Assembly: GCA_036504595.1 (NCBI GenBank)
Contig: DASXUX010000011.1
Span: forward strand, 124,001 to 188,000
Origin: DASXUX01 sp036504595
Lineage (GTDB): Bacteria; Planctomycetota; SZUA-567; H5-PLA8
Reading direction: 5' to 3'
DNA: 64,000 nucleotides
The stretch's first letter is position 1; each line of letters starts with the position of its first letter. Below are positions 17,916 through 26,806 of this stretch, piece by piece. The translations under genes were made by a program, and so were the position numbers. The notes beneath the pieces were generated by a model. That model did no database searches. It was not told the origin of the DNA and saw only the letters and a list, made by a program, of their open reading frames with translations.

Positions 17916-19184
17916 ATGCGAACTTTCTGTCGGGCGGCACATAGGACGACCAGAACCTCTTCGTGCGGCGCCGGACGTTGTCTTGCGCTGCCAGTCTTGG
18001 CCTGGCTCAGCCTCACGGTTTGGTCGGCTGAGACAACGGACGTGCCGCTTCCCACACCGGCTGACGCCGTCGCAAGGAAGTCCCGAGTTAGCGAGCCGGT
18101 GCCTGGCTTCGTCTTCGACATCGAGGATGGGCTCTATACCACCGTTACAGCCGATAGCTTTCCGGAGCCGAAGATCGCCCGTGAAGAGAAGATCAGGCTC
18201 AAGCCCGAGGGGTTCGCGAAGGACATTGAGGTCCGCGTTCTCTGGGCACCCGACCGCAAGCCCCTCGCCGTGCTGATCCCCGGCCTGGTGGACGGCGGGA
18301 CTGACAAACAGACGCAGCTCTGGAAGTCCTATCTTCACGCAGCGGGTTACCACGTCCTAACGTTCGATTCGCCTTTTCTGCCCACCTTTAACACTCGCTC
18401 GCGCCACGGTGTCGCGGGTAATCTGCTCGAAGAAGCCAAACTCGTCGCCAATCTCGTTGCCGCTTTCCTGGGTCATCCCAAGACCAAGGGGCGCGTGACT
18501 CAAATGGGCTTGGTCGGACTGAGCTACGGTGGGACGCTGGCCCTGAACATTGCCCGCATGGCCGCTGAGAATCGGTCTGCAATTCGCCCGCAACAAGTTC
18601 TGGCTTTCTCGCCGCCCGTGAGTATGCGGACGGCGGCGCGCATTCTGGACACGTTCTATGCCGAGAACCGCTGGAACTACACGTTGGTAGACATGGCGAA
18701 GGACTTATCGGAGCACAAACCTGTCCCGAAAGGAAAGGCGGTCCCGTTTTCTGCGGCCGAGATGCGAGCGGGCATCGGGACGATGTTTCGCCTCAACCTG
18801 AGAGGCGTCGTATTGTTCGATGATCGCGTTTACAAGCTGGGGCTCTTACCAAAAGAGCCGGATGAGTATAGGCGAGACATGGCGGGAACGTGGACGTTCA
18901 ACCAGTTCATGGAAGAAATGGCCATGGCTTATTGGTCACGAAAGTCATCGTGCAACGCCGCAGAGTTCTGGACCGCTGGCGACCTCACGGATGTGGTGAA
19001 GGCGTGTCCAGACACAGTTCACGTGATCCTGGCCGAGGACGACCCGCTGAACGATCCGCTGGAGCTGAACAGGTTTTTGGATTCTGTTGACCAGGCTAAG
19101 CGCATGGTCCTGCCTCACGGCGGACATCTGGGCTACGCCCGCACCGAATGGGCCAAGAACCGCGTGGCCAAGTTGTTTCCGTAG
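17916..19184 (+). CDS. secreted alpha/beta hydrolase
   Basis: A 422-residue protein with an N-terminal export signal (LALPVLAWLSLTVWSAE). The alpha/beta-hydrolase core shows VLIPGLVDGG, the nucleophile elbow GLSYGG, an acid in ILAEDDPLND and the histidine in LPHGGHLGYA near the C-terminus, so the triad looks complete. It starts four bases after the DUF2293 stop. The ATG at 17916 is used; the open frame runs further upstream through the DUF2293 gene. Substrate unknown; an esterase or lipase is most likely. Confidence 0.75.
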   Translation: MRTFCRAAHRTTRTSSCGAGRCLALPVLAWLSLTVWSAETTDVPLPTPADAVARKSRVSEPVPGFVFDIEDGLYTTVTADSFPEPKIAREEKIRLKPEGFAKDIEVRVLWAPDRKPLAVLIPGLVDGGTDKQTQLWKSYLHAAGYHVLTFDSPFLPTFNTRSRHGVAGNLLEEAKLVANLVAAFLGHPKTKGRVTQMGLVGLSYGGTLALNIARMAAENRSAIRPQQVLAFSPPVSMRTAARILDTFYAENRWNYTLVDMAKDLSEHKPVPKGKAVPFSAAEMRAGIGTMFRLNLRGVVLFDDRVYKLGLLPKEPDEYRRDMAGTWTFNQFMEEMAMAYWSRKSSCNAAEFWTAGDLTDVVKACPDTVHVILAEDDPLNDPLELNRFLDSVDQAKRMVLPHGGHLGYARTEWAKNRVAKLFP

Positions 19185-19197
19185 GTGGAGCGCAAAC

Positions 19198-19515
19198 ATG
19201 GCCGACGTGCCCTTGAGCGAAGAAACGAAGCGCCGCGTTGCCCTTCTGTTCTCCGGTAGAGACTTGCAGGAAGCCACAGACTTGCTGGTGCGCGAATGTG
19301 GCACCAACTTGCCGTTCCTTGAGATGTTGAACGCGGAGCAACTGGAACGCTTCCGGTTTGCTGCCCTCAAGGTCAGTGACGGAAGCCTGGAAAAGCTTAT
19401 GAATGCGCTTGTGATGGCCCAAACGGATTGGCGCGACCTGCTGATGGCCGCTGGATTCGGCCATGACCTAGGCGCGCACCTGAAGTGGGAGCCAACACCG
19501 CCGCGACACGATTGA
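19198..19515 (+). CDS. conserved small protein, unknown function
   Basis: A 105-residue acidic, mostly helical protein (ETKRRVALLFSGRDLQEATD, LEMLNAEQLERFRFAALK, LEKLMNALVMAQTDWRDLLM). GGTGGAG lies eight bases ahead of the ATG. Regular leucine spacing suggests a compact helical bundle without membrane or export signals. It is probably co-transcribed with the hydrolase 13 bases upstream. I do not recognise a named domain. Confidence 0.65.
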   Translation: MADVPLSEETKRRVALLFSGRDLQEATDLLVRECGTNLPFLEMLNAEQLERFRFAALKVSDGSLEKLMNALVMAQTDWRDLLMAAGFGHDLGAHLKWEPTPPRHD

Positions 19516-19586
19516 GGGGACGGGCGAAGGACATTCACAACGACATCACAGCACCGTCCTGTAACACTGCTTCACAATGGCTTAAG

Positions 19587-19659
19587 TGAAGGGGGCGGGA
19601 TTCGAACCCGCGACCAACGGATTAAAAATCCGTTGCTCTACCAACTGAGCTACCCCTCC
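19587..19659 (-). tRNA. tRNA-Lys (anticodon TTT)
   Basis: Minus strand: acceptor GGAGGGG pairs with CCCCTTC, the D-arm is GCTCAGTTGGTAGAGC, the anticodon stem-loop is ACGGA-TTTTTAA-TCCGT giving UUU, and the T-arm is GCGGGTTCGAATCCCGC. The discriminator is A and CCA is not encoded. Confidence 0.97.
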
Positions 19660-19712
19660 GCAGTGTGCGGGAGGGCCGCTTTTGATTGCGGCCTCCGTAG
19701 TTCAAGGAAGGA

Positions 19713-19740
19713 ATCATATTCAGCACGGGTCGAGATTCAA
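19713..19740 (-). promoter_or_regulatory. sigma-70-like promoter of tRNA-Lys
   Basis: On the minus strand TTGAAT, 16 bases, then TATGAT, placed about 50 bases upstream of the tRNA. Confidence 0.5.
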
Positions 19741-19917
19741 CCGAATGATTGCGGAATGCAGAGCTTATTCTCACCGCAGAGACGCTGATGCGCAGAGTAG
19801 AAGTTTTCTGCAGCGACTTTCGCTGCGTCTCTACGACCAAATCCAAAGCAACTGGCATCTCGACTTTTGAACGACAGCATGTATACTGCGCGCTTACAAC
19901 TTCAGAGGGGGCTGCTC

Positions 19918-20886
19918 ATGGCAGAGATCAACCGGCGCAGGTTCATCAAGGAATCGTTGGCGCTTTCAGCGGGCGGAGCACTTGCCGCCGGGATGGGCGA
20001 CGGCCGGACGGCCGCGGACGGGGACAAGCCGGTCGTGCAGACCGTTCCGCCTTATCCGACGGGGAAGATCGGCAACCTGCAGGTCAGCCGCCTGATCATG
20101 GGCAGCAACCTGATCACCTATTACGCCCACAGCCGGGATCTGAATTATGTCAGCAACCTGGCCCGGCATTACAATACTGAAGACAAGATCATGGAAACGC
20201 TCCGCATCGGCGAGCAGAATGGCATCAACACCATTGCCATCCATAGCGGTGAAGACTTCAAGCGCTTCATCGCCCGGCACCGCAAAGAAGGCGGCAAGTT
20301 GCAGTGGATGATCGGCGTCGAGTGCGGCGGCAATCAGCTCGGCGATTACGAATACGTGATCGGCGACGTGGTCGAACGTGGCGCCGCGGCGTTGTACCTG
20401 CACGGCAACGCGTCCGAAAAGCTGTTCAACGCCGGTAAGCTGGACATGATCCCGCAAGTCATCGAAGCGATGCGCAAGACGAAGCTGCCGGTCGGCGTGG
20501 GCTGCCACGATCTGCGCGTGGTCGAACTGTGCGAGAAGAATAAATACCCGTTCGATTACTACGTGAAGACCTTCCATCACCACAAATACGGAAGCGCTCC
20601 ACGTCCGGACCAGATCAAGGGCCCGCATTCAGAGAACCCGGGCTACTGGTGCAAGAATCCGGAAGAGACGATCGAGCTCATGAAGAACTGCGAGAAGGCC
20701 TGGGTTGCCTTCAAGGTCATGGCCGCGGGCGCGATTCAGCCCAAAGACGCCTTCAAGTACGTTTACGAAAATGGCGCGGATCACATTCTGGCCGGAATGT
20801 TCGATTTCCAGGTCGCCGAAGACGCGCAGATCGGGCGGGGCATTCTGGCCGATCTGAAGCAGCGCGCGCGGCCGTGGAGAAGCTAA
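19918..20886 (+). CDS. Tat-exported TIM-barrel-like protein, unknown function
   Basis: A 322-residue protein with a twin-arginine signal (INRRRFIKESLALSAGGAL). The mature part reads like a (beta/alpha)8 barrel with GNLQVSRLIMGSN at the start, similar in tone to aldo/keto-reductase-like proteins, and VKTFHHHKYGSAPRP in the second half. No catalytic tetrad of the reductases is obvious. The ATG at 19918 has AGGGG upstream; an earlier in-frame ATG at 19867 lacks a site and would displace the signal. Neighbours (RhaT-type transporter, sugar isomerase) suggest sugar metabolism. Confidence 0.7.
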   Translation: MAEINRRRFIKESLALSAGGALAAGMGDGRTAADGDKPVVQTVPPYPTGKIGNLQVSRLIMGSNLITYYAHSRDLNYVSNLARHYNTEDKIMETLRIGEQNGINTIAIHSGEDFKRFIARHRKEGGKLQWMIGVECGGNQLGDYEYVIGDVVERGAAALYLHGNASEKLFNAGKLDMIPQVIEAMRKTKLPVGVGCHDLRVVELCEKNKYPFDYYVKTFHHHKYGSAPRPDQIKGPHSENPGYWCKNPEETIELMKNCEKAWVAFKVMAAGAIQPKDAFKYVYENGADHILAGMFDFQVAEDAQIGRGILADLKQRARPWRS

Positions 20887-21001
20887 CTACCGTTCCTTGT
20901 TCCTTGTTCCGAGTTCCTGGTTCGCAAGCGGTTTCGTTTGCCGCTTGGCAACTCTGTGCGAGCTTTGTTGACGAAGTTAGCTAGAAACCAGAAACTCGCC
21001 G
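20886..21001. repeat. word-repeat tract (GTTCCTTGTTCC words)
   Basis: gttccttgttccttgttccg followed by gttcctggttcg, then a partly complementary tail ending in ctagaaaccagaaactcg. It sits between convergent genes and no ORF is supported. Confidence 0.45.
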
Positions 21002-22054
21002 TTACCCCAGCGTATTTCCATACCCCAGAATGCACACGCCGACGACCAGAATAATGATGCCTGTGATGATCAGCGAGACGCTCTGGCGGCTGGCGCCTTT
21101 CCATTCGCCAGCGCGGAAGCCGTGAATGTTGCCGACGATGATCGCAAAGGACATGAACGCGGCGTAGCCGATCGAGACGCCGATCTTCGGGTCGAGATTG
21201 TTGTATCCCAGCCCAAAGAAGACGATCGCGCCGTTGTGCAGGAAGGCCATCACCAACGCCAGCAGAAGCAGAAGGCCAAGGCCGGGTTTTCCGAAGTAGC
21301 CCCACGTTTTGTTTTTCGTCAGTTTGTAGACGCAGTACAGGCAGGATGATACGGAGCCGCCCCAGAGAATCAGCGCGGCCTGAGCAACGGCGGCGCTCCA
21401 CGGTGCGTTGCCAAAAGGTGTCTGAGCCGTTTTATAGATGTCCCCGGCAAAACTTGCGGCCACGCCGTAGCACGCGCACAGAACTCCCGAAGCGATGCCG
21501 ATGATCAGGCCGACCATCATGTTTGGCTTGCCACTGGCTGCATCAGCCGCGGACTGGTCTTTCTTCATGCTTTGTTCTTTCAGGATTCCCGCCCGGCCTG
21601 CGACAATCACGCCAAGAACGCAGACGGCCACGCCACCGAGCGTCACCAGACCCTGTTTCGTGCCAAACTTCTCAGGCGTGTGGATCGCCATCGGAGCGAG
21701 CGCGCCGAAGACGATCTGCGCGCCGTAGTTGAGCGCGTAGGCGAGCGAGAGGCCCAGGAATGAGAACGAGAGGCCGAGGGCCATGGAACCGAGACCCCAG
21801 AGGAAGCCGAAGACCAGGGGCATGATGATCGCTCGCGCGTTGTCCGCGTGAGCCGTGGAGAAGATCGAGTAGAAGTCCTTCACGAGCACCGGCCCGAGTG
21901 CCACGGGCAACAAGATTGTTACAAATGCGAAGAAGGGACCCCAGAGGGCTTCCCACGGGGCTTCTTTTGGCGCGTACTTGCTCGGCAAACCGAACGAGCC
22001 GCCGCAGACTGCGCCCAGCAGCAACAATGCGAAACCCGTCACCATGGGATTCAT
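21002..22054 (-). CDS. RhaT-like sugar/proton symporter
   Basis: A 350-residue inner-membrane transporter with about ten hydrophobic segments. The opening GFALLLLGAVCGGSFGLPSKY, GFLWGLGSMALGLSFSFLGL and the C-terminal YAAFMSFAIIVGNIHGFRAGEW match the L-rhamnose-proton symporter family. The frame extends upstream through a REP-like palindrome, but the ATG at 22052-22054 has GAGGAG seven bases before it. The sugar isomerase gene lies just upstream in the same direction, so uptake and first step of sugar use may be linked; rhamnose itself is not proven. Confidence 0.85.
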   Translation of the reverse strand: MNPMVTGFALLLLGAVCGGSFGLPSKYAPKEAPWEALWGPFFAFVTILLPVALGPVLVKDFYSIFSTAHADNARAIIMPLVFGFLWGLGSMALGLSFSFLGLSLAYALNYGAQIVFGALAPMAIHTPEKFGTKQGLVTLGGVAVCVLGVIVAGRAGILKEQSMKKDQSAADAASGKPNMMVGLIIGIASGVLCACYGVAASFAGDIYKTAQTPFGNAPWSAAVAQAALILWGGSVSSCLYCVYKLTKNKTWGYFGKPGLGLLLLLALVMAFLHNGAIVFFGLGYNNLDPKIGVSIGYAAFMSFAIIVGNIHGFRAGEWKGASRQSVSLIITGIIILVVGVCILGYGNTLG

Positions 22055-22082
22055 GCGTACTCTCCTCAAGTTGGCATCTTCA

Positions 22083-22139
22083 CACGGGCAGCCAACAGCA
22101 AAGCGGCGGTGCCGCAGCCGAGTAGGCTGCCCGTGCCAC
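22083..22139. repeat. REP-like element, GTGGCACGGGCAGCC family
   Basis: Arms CACGGGCAGCC and GGCTGCCCGTGCCAC surround a second small palindrome (GCGGCGGTGCCGC). It lies in the spacer between the isomerase and transporter genes. Confidence 0.7.
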
Positions 22140-22148
22140 ACACGAGGG

Positions 22149-22901
22149 CTATTTTCTGCCGCTCGCGAGATTCCTTCCGATCAGGAAATTGTAGCTGTCG
22201 CGGACGGCGGCGAGCATGTCCGTTTCGCAACTATCGAGTTCCACGATCAGGTATTCGAGCGGGCCTTTTTCGGCGGCGCGGATCGCGGCGGCAACGTCCA
22301 CTGTTCCCTTGCCGACGGCAGTCATGGGCGATTTCTTCTCCTGCGTCGCTGGACCGTCTTTGACGTGCAACAGCTTCACGCGGCGGATGTAACGCTGAAT
22401 GACTTCGGCCGGGTTGGCGCCGCCGGTCTTGACCCAGTAGATGTCGAACTGCGGGCAGGCCTTGGGGCAGAGTTCCAGCATCAGATCGCCTTTTTGAGGC
22501 GCGCTGTATTCCCAGTCGTGGTTGTGGATTGAGATCGTGTAGCCCTTGGGAGCGAAGTGATTCACCGCGTCGTTGATTTTTTGGCAAATGGCGCGAATGG
22601 ACTCTTCGTTTTCGAAGTCCTTCGGGCCGAAGCCGCTGACGAGATGCTTGTAGCCGAGGGCCTTGGCTTCTTCCTCAACCTGCTCGCGCTTGGCAGCATC
22701 AAAAACGGCGCAGTGAGCGCTACAGGCTTTCAGGCCGGCGGCGTCGAGCAGTTTGCGGACTTCCTTGGGCGTCTTGCCGTACATGCCAGCCATCTCGACG
22801 TATTCGTAGCCGATGTTGGCAACGGCTTTGAGCGTTCCAGGGAGATCCTGAGCAGCCATGTCTCGGACACTGTAGAGTTGGAGTGCGACAGGTTTGGGCA
22901 C
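22149..22901 (-). CDS. sugar phosphate isomerase/epimerase-like protein (xylose isomerase-like TIM barrel)
   Basis: A 250-residue AP-endonuclease-2-type TIM barrel. It starts PKPVALQLYSVRDMA and has HNHDWEYS, a metal-binding region FDIYWVKTGG, LLHVKDG and IVELDSCETDM, the usual metal and substrate ligands of hydroxypyruvate-isomerase/sugar-epimerase relatives. The start is GTG at 22899-22901 with AAAGGAG eight bases ahead. No signal peptide, so it acts in the cytoplasm, next to a RhaT-type transporter gene. Confidence 0.85.
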   Translation of the reverse strand: MPKPVALQLYSVRDMAAQDLPGTLKAVANIGYEYVEMAGMYGKTPKEVRKLLDAAGLKACSAHCAVFDAAKREQVEEEAKALGYKHLVSGFGPKDFENEESIRAICQKINDAVNHFAPKGYTISIHNHDWEYSAPQKGDLMLELCPKACPQFDIYWVKTGGANPAEVIQRYIRRVKLLHVKDGPATQEKKSPMTAVGKGTVDVAAAIRAAEKGPLEYLIVELDSCETDMLAAVRDSYNFLIGRNLASGRK

Positions 22902-22993
22902 GGAGAGAACTCCTTTCAGAGAGAAGGTGGTGTGACGAAGGGGAAGCGTAGCGCCAAGCCGAGTGATGTCAAAGCCCGCAAGTATCAGCCGCC

Positions 22994-23031
22994 GACTCTA
23001 GACTCCTCGACGACTTGACTCTAGACTGGAG
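22994..23031. repeat. word-repeat tract (GACTCTAGACT words)
   Basis: gactctagactcctcgacga followed by cttgactctagactgg directly ahead of obg. The ribosome site GGAG of obg overlaps its end. Confidence 0.4.
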
Positions 23032-23034
23032 CAC

Positions 23035-24045
23035 ATGTTCATCGACGAAACCACAGTACACGTAAAGGCAGGCGACGGCGGCAACGGGATGGTCGGCTTC
23101 TTAAGGCTGAAATTCATGCCTTGGGGCGGACCGGCTGGCGGCGACGGGGGCAAAGGCGGCGACGTCATTTTCGAGGCGTCAAACAATCAGCACACGCTGT
23201 TGCCGCTGTATCGCAAACGGAAGATTCTGGCCATGGACGGCAAGAACGGACAGAACAAGAATTGTTCTGGCAAGTCCGCGCCGGACGTTGTCATTCAGGT
23301 GCCGCCGGGAACGCTGATCAAGAACGAAAATAACTCGGTGCTTTGCGATATGGTTGAGCCCGGACAGCGCTACGTTGCGGCAAAGGGCGGGCGCGGCGGG
23401 CGCGGCAATCAGCATTTCGCCACCTCAACGCATCAGACGCCTCGCTTCGCGGAGAAAGGCCAGAAGGGCGAAGAGTCAACGCTGAACCTGGAACTGAAGC
23501 TGATTGCCGACGCGGGGCTGATCGGGTTGCCTAACGCGGGAAAAAGCACGCTGCTCAGCCGCATCAGTTCCGCTCGGCCGCGGATCGCGCCTTATCCATT
23601 CACGACAAAAGAGCCGCAACTGGGGATTGTCGATGCGGGCGACTTCCAGCAGATTGTCGTAGCCGATTTGCCGGGACTCATTGAGGGCGCGCACAAAGGC
23701 GCGGGACTTGGGGACGAGTTTCTTCGGCACGTTGAGCGCACCAGCTTCCTTGTCCACATCGTTGACGCCGCGCCGCTCGATGGGAGTGATCCGATCGCCA
23801 ATTTCCGGCTCATTGAGGAGGAGTTGCGGCTTTACTCCGAAACACTGCACAAGCGCTCGCGGTTGATCGTGGCAAATAAGATGGACCTGGATGAAGCCGC
23901 CGACAACATTGAACGCATGCGCAAAGAGCTGGGACAAGAAATTCTCGTCATTTCGGCAGCAACTGGCGCGGGAATCAAGGAGTTGATCTACGCGCTGGCG
24001 GCGGAAAAGGCGAGGCACAAGGCGGCCGTTGCGGGAACATGGTGA
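23035..24045 (+). CDS. obg: Obg/CgtA GTPase, ribosome assembly
   Basis: A 336-residue GTPase involved in 50S subunit maturation and stress control. The N-terminal glycine-rich Obg fold is residues 1-157 (AGDGGNGMVGFLRLKFMPWG). The G domain has GLPNAGKSTLL (G1), ADLPGLIEGAHKGAGLG (G3) and NKMDLD (G4). It ends soon after the G domain, so it lacks the extra C-terminal OCT domain of some Gram-positive Obg proteins. GGAG precedes the ATG by four bases. Confidence 0.95.
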   Translation: MFIDETTVHVKAGDGGNGMVGFLRLKFMPWGGPAGGDGGKGGDVIFEASNNQHTLLPLYRKRKILAMDGKNGQNKNCSGKSAPDVVIQVPPGTLIKNENNSVLCDMVEPGQRYVAAKGGRGGRGNQHFATSTHQTPRFAEKGQKGEESTLNLELKLIADAGLIGLPNAGKSTLLSRISSARPRIAPYPFTTKEPQLGIVDAGDFQQIVVADLPGLIEGAHKGAGLGDEFLRHVERTSFLVHIVDAAPLDGSDPIANFRLIEEELRLYSETLHKRSRLIVANKMDLDEAADNIERMRKELGQEILVISAATGAGIKELIYALAAEKARHKAAVAGTW

Positions 24046-24084
24046 GAGAAGCGATGTGTGCACGGGCAGGCCGAATGGGTTGCC

Positions 24085-24124
24085 CCCTAACCCCCTCCCT
24101 CGCGGGGGAGAGGGGAACCGGAGC
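24085..24124. repeat. REP-like palindrome (CCCCTCCC/GGGGGAGAGGGG)
   Basis: ccctccctcgcgggggagag and flanks form a GC hairpin. Nearly the same sequence recurs at 54112-54149, and looser relatives lie at 30107-30137 and 32487-32627. Confidence 0.6.
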
Positions 24125-24325
24125 AGACCTACCCGCGCCTCACGCGCGTTGTTCAAAGATATAATGACGAGAACATTTCGTTTTCAAACGGCTGTTTAGA
24201 TATTGCGAACATTTCCGAGCGTGCTACGCTTAGCGACTGAATCTGTTTCTGCTTTTGGCTGTTGGCCCGTTTGCGCCAGCAGGGTGGCCGCGTGTAGCAA
24301 GAGCGCGGTTGTGAGGGGATAAGTC

Positions 24326-26260
24326 TTGAGAAATCCAGAGCTTGTGCCGTACGGCATGGCACGCGTTGTCTGCGTGTCAGCTTTCGTGTTGGGGCTGAGC
24401 ACCTGTGTGCTGGCGGGCGAGCAACCCTCTACCGAAGCCCCCGAATTTCTCAACCCCGCGGAAGAGAGTTCTCCAGCGCCGAAGCCGGGCGCAAAAGAAC
24501 GCGCGCCGCTGCCCGTGACGAGCCGCGAAACGCCGGAACAGCCGGTCCCCACCGCCGATGTGCCGAAGCCTGTCAGCAGCCAGGCCGCCGAGGCGTCGAA
24601 GGGCTATCATCTCGCTTTGGAAGCGGCGATCGAGATCGCGATTCTCAACAACCTTGGCCTGAAGATTTCCCGGCTGAACGACCGTGAAACCGACGCCGCT
24701 TACCGTGCGGCGTGGGCAGACTATTACCCGATCATGCGAACGGGGCTCAATCACGCCAATGCCACCGTACCGCGCGGCGTAGCCGATACGGCCAATGGCG
24801 GCACGAATACGTTCGATACGGGCATTACACAGCGGTCACCCTGGGGCACGACGCTGGACTTCGCGCTGTCGGAAAGCCGTGTGAACCTCGACGGCAAGAA
24901 GGCCATCGGACAAGCCGGCTTTACGTTGAGCCAGCCATTGTGGAAGGGCTTCGGACCGGACGTTGGCTACGCAGCCATCCGCACGGCGCGCATCCAGCGC
25001 ATGATCTCGCGCGCGGGTCTGGATCTGGACACACAGCGCGTGATTCTGAACGTGCGCCAGGCGTACAACAACGTGATCAGCGAAATTCAGAATTTGGCGG
25101 TCAGTCGCCAGCAAGTTCAGTCGCAGAAGACATTCTTGCAACTCACAGAAGCGCGAGAACGGGCTGGGCAGGTGACAAAGCTGGACGTCTTCAACGCGGA
25201 CGTGCAGTTGCACCAACGCGAACTGGACTTGCTCACCAACGAGCGCGCCCTGGAGGACACGCTGGACACGCTTAAACAATTGATGGACGTCGATCTTGCC
25301 GAGAAGCTCATCGTGGATGCCCCGATCATCAATTTTGGCGAACAGAATGATGCCAACGTGCGTTATGAATTGCAGTCCGATGAAAAGGCCGGCGTGGTCA
25401 TGCTGGTGACGGTCCGAGACGGCAAACCGGCCGCCGACCCGAAGATCCTCTTCCACGCAACGCACTATGACGAAGGACAGATACTGAAGGAGGCGCTGGA
25501 CAATCGTCTGGACCTTTTCAACAGCCGGCGCGCCATGGCCGTGCAGAAGGTTCAGGTGCTGCTCGCCAAGAACGGGCTCGGCCAGCAGATCGATTTGGTG
25601 GGATCCTTCAACCACAACGCCAACGGGCATTCTATCTTCGAAGGCGGCGGACATGCCGACAGCGATCAGTGGAACGTAGGCGTCAATGCCACGTTCCCGT
25701 GGGGCAAGATCAAAGACCGAGCGACGTTTGAGCGTGCCGTGCTGGAACTGGAGAAGCAGGAAATCGAACTGAAGCAGACTCGCACGGCTGTACAGTCCAC
25801 CGTGCGCTCCAACATGCGCGCCCTGCGCGTGCGGGAACAAAGCCTGCTGGTACAAGGCCGGCTGGTCGAAAACGCGAAGCGCTCCGCCGAAGCAGCCCAG
25901 ATCAGCTTTGATCGCGGATTGAAGGACAGCTTCGACGTGATTACCGCGCAGAACAATCTGCTGGCCGCCAAGCGCGACTTTATCTCCAGCCTCGTGCAGT
26001 ACGCGAACGATCTGGCTCAGTTGGAAGTGACGGTTGGAAAGCCGACCGGCCGCGTGGACCTGAGCGGCCAGAGCGTGGGCGGGATGATCGACGCGCAGAT
26101 TCCGGCCGAAGCGCGCGAGAAGGGCCTGCCGGCGCAGGCTCCGGATCCGACGCCCAGCCCGCTGGACGACCCCAAGAGCGACATTTCTGAATACCGCCGC
26201 GGCTACGATCCGTCAGACCACAAGCTGCCGGTGGTTGTCGAGCCGGCGCCGCCGAAGTAG
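24326..26260 (+). CDS. TolC-family outer-membrane efflux protein
   Basis: A 644-residue protein with a signal peptide (ARVVCVSAFVLGLSTCVLAGE) and the repeated helical hairpin of TolC proteins. VILNVRQAYNNVISEIQNLA and an internal second half with QTRTAVQSTVRSNMRALRVREQ mark the two repeats. A Pro-rich linker of about 60 residues precedes the barrel domain, and the tail is proline-rich. A TTG start at 24326 with GAGGGGA upstream is preferred; the ATG at 24356 has no site but would also give a good signal peptide. No pump genes are adjacent. The TAG stop is inside the GTAG head of a REP-like palindrome. Confidence 0.88.
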   Translation: MRNPELVPYGMARVVCVSAFVLGLSTCVLAGEQPSTEAPEFLNPAEESSPAPKPGAKERAPLPVTSRETPEQPVPTADVPKPVSSQAAEASKGYHLALEAAIEIAILNNLGLKISRLNDRETDAAYRAAWADYYPIMRTGLNHANATVPRGVADTANGGTNTFDTGITQRSPWGTTLDFALSESRVNLDGKKAIGQAGFTLSQPLWKGFGPDVGYAAIRTARIQRMISRAGLDLDTQRVILNVRQAYNNVISEIQNLAVSRQQVQSQKTFLQLTEARERAGQVTKLDVFNADVQLHQRELDLLTNERALEDTLDTLKQLMDVDLAEKLIVDAPIINFGEQNDANVRYELQSDEKAGVVMLVTVRDGKPAADPKILFHATHYDEGQILKEALDNRLDLFNSRRAMAVQKVQVLLAKNGLGQQIDLVGSFNHNANGHSIFEGGGHADSDQWNVGVNATFPWGKIKDRATFERAVLELEKQEIELKQTRTAVQSTVRSNMRALRVREQSLLVQGRLVENAKRSAEAAQISFDRGLKDSFDVITAQNNLLAAKRDFISSLVQYANDLAQLEVTVGKPTGRVDLSGQSVGGMIDAQIPAEAREKGLPAQAPDPTPSPLDDPKSDISEYRRGYDPSDHKLPVVVEPAPPK

Positions 26261-26280
26261 CGCAATCCTCCTGGATTGCG
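26257..26280 (+). repeat. REP-like palindrome, GTAGCGCAATCC family, at the tolC-like stop codon
   Basis: GTAG followed by CGCAATCC-TCCT-GGATTGCG, an 8-bp perfect stem. The TAG of GTAG is the stop codon of the efflux gene. Inverted copies are at 26397-26419 and 54154-54176. Confidence 0.75.
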
Positions 26281-26396
26281 AGCGTCGTCGTTAGTCAGTG
26301 GTCACTGGTGGTTGTTTGTGGGCTGTCTGTGGCGCGTGCGAATGATCAAACAACGGACCCGTCCTCTCGACGCCATGCTGCATTTCTAGAGCGAAC

Positions 26397-26419
26397 GCAA
26401 TCCAGGAGGATTGCGCCAC
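26397..26419 (-). repeat. REP-like palindrome, GTGGCGCAATCC variant
   Basis: On the minus strand GTGG then CGCAATCC-TCCT-GGATTGC. It faces the copy at 26257, forming a pair of inverted elements about 120 bases apart. Confidence 0.7.
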
Positions 26420-26426
26420 AAACGCG

Positions 26427-26453
26427 AAAGGACGAGCGCAATGCTCGTCCTTT
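26427..26453 (-). terminator. terminator-like hairpin downstream of SWIB gene
   Basis: AAAGGACGAGC / GCTCGTCCTTT, an 11-bp perfect stem with a 5-base loop, 28 bases beyond the stop of the minus-strand SWIB gene. The T run is short, so termination efficiency is uncertain. Confidence 0.5.
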
Positions 26454-26480
26454 CGAAGACTTTGAAGATCAGCGCTGCGT

Positions 26481-26741
26481 TTACTTGAGGTGCGCGCCAA
26501 CCAGTTTGGTCATCTCGAACATGGTGACCTGCTTCTTGCCACCGAACACCGGCAGGAGCTTATCGTCGGCGTTAATGTTCGTCTTCTTCTTCGCGTCCTG
26601 CAGGCCGTTCTTCTTGATGTAAACCCACAGTTTCTTGGTCACTTCCGTGCGCGGAAGCGGCTTATCGCCAACCACTTTGGCGAGCACATCGTCGGGCTGC
26701 AGCGGCTTCATAAACGCTGCGTTGGGCTTTCTCTTCGCCAT
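26481..26741 (-). CDS. SWIB/MDM2-domain protein
   Basis: An 86-residue basic protein that is almost entirely a SWIB fold: FMKPLQPDDVLAKVVGDKPL, TEVTKKLWVYIKKNGLQD and FEMTKLVGAHLK. In eukaryotes the domain occurs in chromatin remodellers; in bacteria stand-alone SWIB proteins occur in chlamydiae, planctomycetes and others, where a nucleoid-related role has been suggested. GGAGG lies upstream of the ATG. The region ahead contains four direct repeats and a promoter (26807-26943), so expression may be specifically controlled. Confidence 0.9.
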   Translation of the reverse strand: MAKRKPNAAFMKPLQPDDVLAKVVGDKPLPRTEVTKKLWVYIKKNGLQDAKKKTNINADDKLLPVFGGKKQVTMFEMTKLVGAHLK

Positions 26742-26806
26742 GATCCCTTTCCTCCCCTATCGTTTGGACTGCCTGCACTGCAGGCGCAGCCCCCCTGAAA
26801 ACGTCG

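Noticed and set aside
16599..19659. Integrated element between tRNA-Leu and tRNA-Lys
   Set aside because: No integrase gene and no duplicated tRNA 3' end was found, so an island is not proven.
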